Source: Gammaproteobacteria bacterium | GTDB lineage: Bacteria; Pseudomonadota; Gammaproteobacteria; DSM-16500 | Length of the DNA stretch: 40,274 bases | Direction: 5' to 3' | NCBI GenBank assembly: GCA_013288395.1 | Contig: JABDBV010000006.1 | Coordinates: forward strand, 1 to 40,274 | Part shown: one piece after another, positions 34,147-40,274 of the stretch | Numbering within the stretch: position 1 is the stretch's first letter | Layout: each line of letters opens with the position of its first letter | Position numbers and translations under genes: made by a program | The notes under the pieces: model-generated | The model's input: the letters and a program-made list of their open reading frames with translations, nothing else | The model's database searches: none | Told to the model about the DNA's origin: nothing

Positions 34147-34527
34147 ATGAAAAAGCTGATCATTTGGGTGTTGATGGTGATGATGAATGCACAATGTGCT
34201 TATGCAGCCGATGTAGCAAACATCAAAATTAAAATTTCCGGCTCAGGTTCCAACCACGATAACACCTACTTTTTGTGCATGCCTGAAATGGGTTGTCTTA
34301 GCATTCTTGCCGCTAAAAAAGGCAAGGTTTTTTCGATGATTAATGCCTTTGAAATGAATACGCTCTTTATTACCAATGCCCGCACCTTGCGCGTTTATAA
34401 TCAAGGGTTACCCGCCTCTTGTAATGTCTCTGTCCCTAAAAACAAAACCATTACTATTTACGGTCATTTACAGACTAAGGGCGACGATAAAGTCGTTATT
34501 AAAAATTTTCATTGTGTAATTACATAA
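34147..34527 (+). CDS. Small exported protein, unknown function
   Basis: 126 residues. A clear signal peptide (MKKLIIWVLMVMMNAQ..AYA, cut before ADV at about residue 21) leads to a mature domain with four Cys (in FLCMPEMGC, ASCNV and FHCVI), so two disulfides are likely. Beta-rich; no family recognised. GGGGGAT lies just before the ATG, and the upstream region is long and A+T-rich. Not obviously co-transcribed with phhA, 84 bases further on. Confidence 0.75.
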   Translation: MKKLIIWVLMVMMNAQCAYAADVANIKIKISGSGSNHDNTYFLCMPEMGCLSILAAKKGKVFSMINAFEMNTLFITNARTLRVYNQGLPASCNVSVPKNKTITIYGHLQTKGDDKVVIKNFHCVIT

Positions 34528-34611
34528 TTATACTAGCATTTATACGCTCGTCAGCCTTAGCGCGCCATGGCATAATAGAAGGATATAAAGAAAATAACGA
34601 AGGGGAGTGCC

Positions 34612-35394
34612 ATGAGACAACTTCATGCTTCCACTTATATTGCAAAACCGGTAGATGCAGATGGAAATGCACCGTATACCCCTCTGGAGAACGCTGTTTG
34701 GCATGAGTTAATCAAAAGACAGCGGCCCATCGTGGAAAACCGCGCTTGTGCTGAGTATTTACGTGGACTCGAGTTACTACAACTTCCTACTGATAGAATT
34801 CCGCAATGCCCTGAGGTTTCATTCAAATTGAAGAAAGAAACAGGCTGGGTGTTAGAACCCGTTCCTGCCTTAATTCCATTTGAACAATTTTTTAGCCTAC
34901 TTGCTAACCGTCGCTTTCCGGCCGCTACCTTTATACGCAGGCGCGAAGAAATGGATTATCTAAAAGAACCCGATATTTTTCACGAAGTTTTCGGGCACTG
35001 CCCCATGCTGACCAACGATGCTTGTGCTGAGTTTACACAACGCTATGGGGAACTTGCGATGCATGCATCATCCGAGGATCAAGTAATGTTAGCGCGATTA
35101 TATTGGTTTACGATTGAATTTGGCTTAATTAAGACGCCAGAAGGCATTCGTGCCTATGGCGGCGGCATTCTTTCTTCACTTGGTGAAACTAAATACTGCG
35201 TCGAAAGCGACATCCCCTCACGAAAACCATTTGATGTAATAGATATTTTGCGTACGCCCTACCGTATTGATATCATGCAGCCTGTTTATTTTGTGATTGA
35301 TGATTTTGATGTGCTATTTGAATTGACCAAGATGGATTTAATCGGTTTAATTCAAAAAGCGAGACGGATGGGCATGCATGAACCCGCTTATTAG
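34612..35394 (+). CDS. phhA: Phenylalanine 4-monooxygenase
   Basis: 260 residues, the usual size of the bacterial catalytic-domain-only enzyme. It hydroxylates phenylalanine to tyrosine using tetrahydropterin and oxygen. Iron ligands are visible: His124 and His129 in FHEVFGHCP and Glu169 in WFTIEF. AYGGGILSSLGE is the conserved substrate-side segment. AAGGGGAG lies 5 bases upstream of the ATG. It is followed after 16 bases by phhB, which recycles its cofactor, so the two form a functional pair. In Legionella PhhA supports pyomelanin formation and tyrosine supply. Confidence 0.96.
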   Translation: MRQLHASTYIAKPVDADGNAPYTPLENAVWHELIKRQRPIVENRACAEYLRGLELLQLPTDRIPQCPEVSFKLKKETGWVLEPVPALIPFEQFFSLLANRRFPAATFIRRREEMDYLKEPDIFHEVFGHCPMLTNDACAEFTQRYGELAMHASSEDQVMLARLYWFTIEFGLIKTPEGIRAYGGGILSSLGETKYCVESDIPSRKPFDVIDILRTPYRIDIMQPVYFVIDDFDVLFELTKMDLIGLIQKARRMGMHEPAY

Positions 35395-35410
35395 GTATTA
35401 GGAAAATAAC

Positions 35411-35749
35411 ATGACTGAATTACATGAAATTCGCTGCGTTGGTTGTGAAGGCGGCATTCCCGCTTTAACCCAGGATGAAATCAACCAATTCATGCCTAAA
35501 ATTAAGCAATGGCAAGTATCAACCGATGGAAAATGTATTTCCCGTCGTTTTAGTTTTAAAAATTTTTATCACACCATGGCGTTTGTTAACGCTATTGCAT
35601 GGATTGCAAACCTTGAAAATCATCACCCGGATATGGAAGTCGGTTATAACTATTGCGTTGTTAAATTTACTACTCACGCAGTAAACGGGCTGACACAAAA
35701 TGATTTTATTTGCGCGGCAAAAATTGATTTATTACAACCCATCGAATAG
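35411..35749 (+). CDS. phhB: Pterin-4a-carbinolamine dehydratase
   Basis: 112 residues. It dehydrates the 4a-hydroxytetrahydropterin made by PhhA. The active-site motif is intact: ENHHPDMEVGYN with His71 and His72, then KFTTHAVNGLT with His89. The start follows phhA closely and the stop is 9 bases before the cyclophilin gene, so phhA-phhB-ppi are probably one operon. Length and motif are typical. Confidence 0.95.
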   Translation: MTELHEIRCVGCEGGIPALTQDEINQFMPKIKQWQVSTDGKCISRRFSFKNFYHTMAFVNAIAWIANLENHHPDMEVGYNYCVVKFTTHAVNGLTQNDFICAAKIDLLQPIE

Positions 35750-35758
35750 GAACTTCCC

Positions 35759-36253
35759 ATGATTACGCTTCACACCAATTTTGGCGACATTCGCATTGCA
35801 TTAGACACTGAAAACACACCCATCACCGCTACTAATTTTTTAGATTACGCAAAGAGTGGGTTTTATAACGGCACGATTTTTCACCGTGTCATGGATGGAT
35901 TCATGATTCAAGGCGGTGGCTTTGACGGCAGCATGCAACAAAAAACCTCACGGCCCACCATCACGAATGAAGGTAAAACTGGCAAAACCAATAAGCGCGG
36001 CAGTATTGCGATGGCACGTACTTCTGATCCGCATTCTGCTTCTGCGCAATTTTTTATTAATGTAGTGGATAATGATTTTCTTAATTATAAGAGTGAAACG
36101 ACGAATGGTTGGGGTTATTGCGTGTTTGCTAATGTCGTAGAAGGAATGGACATTGTCGACAAAATTAAAGCGGTGCCCACCACTACGCGCATGGGGCACC
36201 AGAATGTGCCAGTGGATAATGTGGTGATTGAAAAGGTGACGGTGGAAGAGTAA
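35759..36253 (+). CDS. ppiB: Cyclophilin-type peptidyl-prolyl isomerase (PpiB-like)
   Basis: 164 residues, cytoplasmic (no signal peptide), matching PpiB. Active-site pattern: [17 protein letters not shown] and [17 protein letters not shown], with the catalytic Arg in FHRV. It accelerates proline cis-trans isomerisation in protein folding. AGGAA lies 7 bases before the ATG, and the permease gene follows after 5 bases, so it belongs to the same transcription unit. Confidence 0.94.
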   Translation: MITLHTNFGDIRIALDTENTPITATNFLDYAKSGFYNGTIFHRVMDGFMIQGGGFDGSMQQKTSRPTITNEGKTGKTNKRGSIAMARTSDPHSASAQFFINVVDNDFLNYKSETTNGWGYCVFANVVEGMDIVDKIKAVPTTTRMGHQNVPVDNVVIEKVTVEE

Positions 36254-36258
36254 TTGTA

Positions 36259-37581
36259 ATGGACAAGAAAGCGCTGAACTTACCTATTCTTATTTCCCTC
36301 GTCATTGGAAATATTATTGGGACGGGTATATATATTTTGCCAGCTTCTCTGGCAGCCTATGGCACCATTTCATTGGTAGCGTGGGTCTATACTTCTCTTG
36401 GCGCATTATTTGTCGCACTCACCTTTGCGCATCTAAGCAAACGTTACCCCAAAACCGGCGGCCCTTATGTTTATTGTAAAAAAGCATTTGGCAGACTCAC
36501 TGGCTTTATTATTGCTTATACTTACTGGATCAGTAATTTGGTTTCAATTTCTGCATTGTCGGTTGCGAGTGTTGGTTATTTGGGATTTATTTTACCCATG
36601 CTCAATTCAAACTCAACGCAGTATAGTCATGTGTACACGCTCGCCGTTGAAATTGGTTTTGTGTGGTTATTCACAATCATTAATTTAATTGGCATCCATA
36701 CCGCAGGTGTTGTGCAGTTATTTCTGACTATCATCAAAATTTTACCGCTGCTTTTAATTACATTAATAGGCTTAGGCAGTGTGCATCTTAGTAATTTAAC
36801 GCACTTTACCGTCAGTAATGAATCTCATTTTAGCGCGGTCAGTAGTGCTGCTGCACTAACATTCTGGGCATTTGTAGGCTTAGAAGCCGCAACGGTTCCG
36901 GCTGAAAACACGTCTGGTTATAAAGATATTTATAAAGCCACTATTTTTGGAACGCTGATCGCAGCGGGTGTTTATATTGTTAGTACCTTCGTGCTCATGG
37001 GTATGATACCGATCGAGCAATTAATGCATTCGCAATTTCCGTTTGCGGAAGCCGCCACCCAATTATTTGGTGTGAATGCAGGCGCCATTTTAGCATTATG
37101 CGCGGTCATTTCTGGACTCGGCGCACTCAATGTGTGTGTATTAATTCAAGGACAAATTGTGTTTGCCGCCGCGCGCGATAATTTATTCCCGCATCGTTTT
37201 GCGAAATTGTCTAAACATGATGCGCCTATTGCTGCCCAGTTATTATCAAGTTCGATCATCACTTTTTATTTAATACTTACCATCGAGCCAATTTTGTTGA
37301 ATCAATTTAACAAAATTGCATTGTTAGCGACCTTATTAACACTAGTCACTTATTTAGCTTCGATGCTCGCTGAAGTTAAATTCTCAATTAAAGGCGAAGG
37401 CGCCGCTTCTAAAGGATTACTCAGTAAAACAGCCTTGGTTGCATGTGTCGCATCTGCCTATTCCATTTGGATGATTTCAAGTTTCGAGAAAACACTGCTT
37501 TTATCCACGTTAATGCTTTTTATGGCCGCCGTGCCAATTTACTACTTTTTCATCCGTAAACAAAATGACGCCACGGCATAA
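36259..37581 (+). CDS. APC-family amino-acid permease/antiporter
   Basis: 440 residues with about 12 transmembrane segments. The N-terminus GNIIGTGIYILPASLAAYG is the conserved unwound substrate-binding helix of the APA family (AdiC/PotE relatives). FWAFVGLEAATVPAEN is the helix-6 motif. Substrate cannot be read from sequence; an aromatic or basic amino acid is possible given the phhA neighbourhood. Starts 5 bases after the cyclophilin stop. Confidence 0.88.
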   Translation: MDKKALNLPILISLVIGNIIGTGIYILPASLAAYGTISLVAWVYTSLGALFVALTFAHLSKRYPKTGGPYVYCKKAFGRLTGFIIAYTYWISNLVSISALSVASVGYLGFILPMLNSNSTQYSHVYTLAVEIGFVWLFTIINLIGIHTAGVVQLFLTIIKILPLLLITLIGLGSVHLSNLTHFTVSNESHFSAVSSAAALTFWAFVGLEAATVPAENTSGYKDIYKATIFGTLIAAGVYIVSTFVLMGMIPIEQLMHSQFPFAEAATQLFGVNAGAILALCAVISGLGALNVCVLIQGQIVFAAARDNLFPHRFAKLSKHDAPIAAQLLSSSIITFYLILTIEPILLNQFNKIALLATLLTLVTYLASMLAEVKFSIKGEGAASKGLLSKTALVACVASAYSIWMISSFEKTLLLSTLMLFMAAVPIYYFFIRKQNDATA

Positions 37582-37667
37582 AGTGCTACACTTATATAGG
37601 TAGGTTAATAAAATACGTATAAAATAATAACCTATTGAATAATAATTATTATATATGCGGGTACTAT

Positions 37668-39677
37668 ATGGTTAAGCAATCTACACATACAGCTACCTCA
37701 GAGGCTTGGCTCGCCCATGTGGCTACGTTACGGCCCAAAAATGATAGTGACTTGCTTACCCATGCTATTCGTTTAATTGAAAACAATGACCCTACTCTAT
37801 TAAAAAAAGGGCTAAAAATAGCTGATATTTTATTATCCATGGATCTAGACAGTAAAACCCTTGCCGCCGCGTTAATGTACCCTGCTTTTAAAGTCCATGT
37901 GATTCATCCTGATCCTATTGCGGAACATTTCGGCGAAGGCATACGCACATTATTGACTGACACGATACAAATGCAGTCCTTAGAAAAGCTGCGTCAAACT
38001 TCATTACGCGGACATCATCAAATTGAAAATTTGCGTAAATTGCTGCTCGCAATGGTCACTGATATCCGCGCTGTTTTAATCATATTAGCGGAGCGCTTAG
38101 TCGACTTACGTGCAGCAAAAGAGCTTGAAATAACCGCGAAAAAACAATTAGCGCAAGAGACAATGAGTATTTATGCACCCTTAGCGAACCGCATCGGTGT
38201 CTGGCAATTAAAGTGGGAAATTGAAGATTTATGTTTTAGATACTTGGAGCCTGAGACATATAAAGAAATCGCTTCATTGCTAACATCCAAACGCGATGAG
38301 CGAGAAATATATATAAATAAAGCCATTCAAACCTTAACAACAATATTGAATGAACACCATCTAAAAGATTTTAAAGTTTCTGGGCGCGTTAAACATATTT
38401 ACAGTATTTATTCGAAAATGAAACGCAAAGGGTCAACGTTTGATGACATTCATGATATTACTGCCCTGCGGGTTTTAGTCCCAGAAGTAGCGGATTGCTA
38501 CAATGTGCTTGGAATTTTGCAAAACGCATGGAAACAAATCCCTCAAGAATTTGATGATTATATTAGCCAACCAAAACCGAACGGCTATCGCTCTTTACAT
38601 ACCTTAGTAGTGGGGCCAGAAGACAAAGTAATGGAAGTACAAATTCGTACCCATGAAATGCACCAAGATTCGGAGTTAGGTGTGGCTTCACATTGGCGCT
38701 ACAAAGAAGGCATTTTGGATGCTTCAAACTACGAAGCCAAAATTGCTTTATTGCGACAAATCATGGCGTGGCAAAATGAATTAGTGAATAAGTCGACAGA
38801 AGACGGTCAAATTAAAGATTTGTTTGCTGATCGGATTTATGTGTTCACACCCATGGGTGATATTATTGATCTGCCACAAGGTGCGACTTCCTTGGATTTT
38901 GCTTATCATATTCACAGTGAGATCGGACACCGTTGTCGCGGCGCGAAGGTGGATGGGAAAATGGTGCCACTCACTTATCAACTTAAAACCGGACAACGCG
39001 TAGAAGTGCTAACCAACAAACAGCATAGCCCAAGTCGAGACTGGTTAAACCCACATTATGGTTTTATCAAAACATCAAAAGCGCGTGCGCATTTGCAGCA
39101 TTGGTTTAGGGCTAAAGATGATTTGGAGAAAACGCCTGTTGAAAAAGAACATGCGGACAAATCAACTATCAAACCAAAATTAAAAGATAAATTGCATTTA
39201 CCTCATGCATCCGCCAGTGAATTACAAAATTTAAAGAAACTATCGGTATTAAATGTTAGTAACTTTTTGACAAAGGTCGCGCGCTGCTGCAAACCATTGC
39301 CGGGTGATGAAATTATCGGTTACATTACGCAAAAAAGTGGGTTGAGCATACACCGTGTTAATTGCAATAATTTAGCGCATTTGCAAGGGAATGAGAAAGA
39401 TCGGTTTATTCAAATTGATTTGGGCGATAAAATTTCCGGCTCCTATCCCGTAGATTTAGAAGTACGGGCTTATCCACATCCCGGCACCATGCGTGATATT
39501 ACCGGAGCACTCGCAGACATTCATGTGCATATAGCTGGATTTCAAACACAGCCTGGTGCAAATGAAAATGAAACATCTATTGTATTAACGATTGTGATTC
39601 CGCACGTGAGTGAATTAAAAAAAGCGATGAATGCGATTAAGCTTTTACCTAATATTCTTGGCGTTCATCGTGTCTGA
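37668..39677 (+). CDS. relA: RelA, (p)ppGpp synthetase
   Basis: 669 residues. An HD-like domain (about 20-170) lacks the HD dyad (AAALMYPAFK where hydrolases have LLHD), so hydrolysis is not expected and the protein is RelA rather than SpoT. The synthetase domain (about 215-340) has HIYSIYSKMKRKGSTFDDI, QPKPNGYRSLHT and VEVQIRTHEMH-type motifs. TGS domain: DRIYVFTPMGDIIDLPQGA. A Cys-rich segment (VARCCKPLPGDEIIGYIT) and a C-terminal ACT domain follow. ATG 37668 is chosen over an upstream TTG at 37635. RelA makes the alarmone on ribosomes with uncharged tRNA and drives the transmissive phase in Legionella. It converges with the last gene, 2 bases apart. Confidence 0.94.
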   Translation: MVKQSTHTATSEAWLAHVATLRPKNDSDLLTHAIRLIENNDPTLLKKGLKIADILLSMDLDSKTLAAALMYPAFKVHVIHPDPIAEHFGEGIRTLLTDTIQMQSLEKLRQTSLRGHHQIENLRKLLLAMVTDIRAVLIILAERLVDLRAAKELEITAKKQLAQETMSIYAPLANRIGVWQLKWEIEDLCFRYLEPETYKEIASLLTSKRDEREIYINKAIQTLTTILNEHHLKDFKVSGRVKHIYSIYSKMKRKGSTFDDIHDITALRVLVPEVADCYNVLGILQNAWKQIPQEFDDYISQPKPNGYRSLHTLVVGPEDKVMEVQIRTHEMHQDSELGVASHWRYKEGILDASNYEAKIALLRQIMAWQNELVNKSTEDGQIKDLFADRIYVFTPMGDIIDLPQGATSLDFAYHIHSEIGHRCRGAKVDGKMVPLTYQLKTGQRVEVLTNKQHSPSRDWLNPHYGFIKTSKARAHLQHWFRAKDDLEKTPVEKEHADKSTIKPKLKDKLHLPHASASELQNLKKLSVLNVSNFLTKVARCCKPLPGDEIIGYITQKSGLSIHRVNCNNLAHLQGNEKDRFIQIDLGDKISGSYPVDLEVRAYPHPGTMRDITGALADIHVHIAGFQTQPGANENETSIVLTIVIPHVSELKKAMNAIKLLPNILGVHRV

Positions 39678-39679
39678 GC

Positions 39680-40273
39680 TTATTTAATCGTTATTCTTGC
39701 CGCTTGCAAAAACTGATTAATTCGCAAATAACTGGTTAACATCACTAAGCCGGTAAAGAGATAAGCGAGTGTGGTAAATGAATCGGGAAGCCAGATCATT
39801 AAAACAAACAGAATAAAGGCTTCTGCCCGCTCAAATGCGCCGGGGCTATATTGAAATCCCTTTTGCACACGGTCAGGCGAAAAAACATCCATCACTAAAA
39901 AGGTGGTCAAGTAGATATAGCAACTACCGAGCATGGCTAAGGCCAACCAACCCCGTGAAGGATCCATGGCATAAAGACCCAAAATCACAGCCACTTCCAC
40001 AATGCGGTCTGAGATAATATCTAGGACAATACCCTTGTCTGATATTTTATTGTTGATTCGTGCGACAGATCCATCGATCGTATCTAAGAATCCGGAGAAC
40101 AATAAAAGGATGGTAGCTAAAACAGGGTAATTATAAAACAAAGCGGGTAACACCATTATGCCGGCAGCGCAAGCAAGATAAGTAATAAACGTTGGTGAGT
40201 AATTACTTAAATATTTAGCAACAGGATCTGCGAGGCACGCTTGGTAGATGGGGCGGAAATAGGCTTCTAGCAT
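39680..40273 (-). CDS. CDP-alcohol phosphatidyltransferase family protein
   Basis: 197 residues from ATG 40273; a longer start outside the window cannot be excluded. The family motif D-G-x2-A-R-x8-G-x3-D-x3-D is complete: Asp67-Gly68, Ala71-Arg72, Gly81, Asp85 and Asp89 (DGSVARINN..GIVLDIISD). About five or six transmembrane helices. Family members join a CDP-alcohol to a second alcohol in phospholipid synthesis (phosphatidylglycerol, phosphatidylserine, phosphatidylinositol-type products). The specific product is not decidable here. The stop lies 2 bases from the relA stop. Confidence 0.9.
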   Translation of the reverse strand: MLEAYFRPIYQACLADPVAKYLSNYSPTFITYLACAAGIMVLPALFYNYPVLATILLLFSGFLDTIDGSVARINNKISDKGIVLDIISDRIVEVAVILGLYAMDPSRGWLALAMLGSCYIYLTTFLVMDVFSPDRVQKGFQYSPGAFERAEAFILFVLMIWLPDSFTTLAYLFTGLVMLTSYLRINQFLQAARITIK

Positions 40274-40274
40274 A

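Noticed and set aside
37635-37667. TTG start for relA giving 11 extra residues
   Set aside because: The added residues are Asn/Tyr-rich and unlike RelA N-termini; ATG 37668 matches the family start MVxxS.

Overview
The window is about 40 kb of A+T-rich bacterial DNA from a gammaproteobacterium. A cytochrome bo3 operon, RelA, an SrkA-type kinase, a PhhA/PhhB pair and a CspA-type protein fit that class. Eukaryotic-like multidomain proteins (Ser/Thr kinase, ankyrin and possible F-box regions, a sulfotransferase), many palindromic repeats and a likely CsrA-binding small RNA point to the Legionellales (Legionella/Coxiella/Berkiella-like, host-associated). That placement is an inference. No rRNA, tRNA, CRISPR array or intact transposase was found.

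Layout. 1-5274 is the 3' part of a very large kinase-ATPase-GAF-cyclase signalling gene whose start lies outside the window. It ends inside a palindromic element (5271-5465). 5661-14183 holds two long paralogous genes with ankyrin-like N-termini and a C-terminal poly(A)-polymerase/CCA-type nucleotidyltransferase head domain, with a pirin gene between them. 14197-19101 holds a queuosine-precursor transporter, a TIGR00027-type methyltransferase, an alpha/beta hydrolase, a KdpD-like protein without a kinase core, and a small membrane protein. 19195-23036 is cyoABCD, followed by a 19-codon basic ORF with a perfect Shine-Dalgarno sequence.

23131-23857 is a nested palindrome between convergent genes. 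It is built from two inverted copies of a cloverleaf-like element around two further inverted repeats. 23872-33420 carries a membrane-anchored unknown protein, an L,D-transpeptidase, a GGDEF-EAL protein, an unknown helical protein, an outer-membrane beta-barrel protein, a sulfotransferase, a tiny Lys-rich protein, srkA and a cold-shock gene.

33582-33795 (minus strand) looks like a CsrA-sequestering RNA of the RsmY/RsmZ type: repeated GGA motifs, three of them in hairpin loops, and a strong terminator. 34147-39677 has a small exported protein, phhA, phhB, a cyclophilin, an amino-acid permease and relA. The window ends in a CDP-alcohol phosphatidyltransferase.

How the parts may work together. 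Several genes are signalling or stress functions: cyclase/kinase, c-di-GMP hydrolysis, RelA, the putative Csr RNA and SrkA. In Legionella and Coxiella, RelA and Csr RNAs belong to the growth-phase switch, so finding both here fits, although direct linkage is not shown. The large ankyrin-nucleotidyltransferase pair and the two unlabelled helical proteins (25764 minus, 29077 plus) are the best candidates for secreted host-acting proteins. The repeats form a modular family whose short end-modules recur around different palindromic cores, usually right at gene 3' ends.
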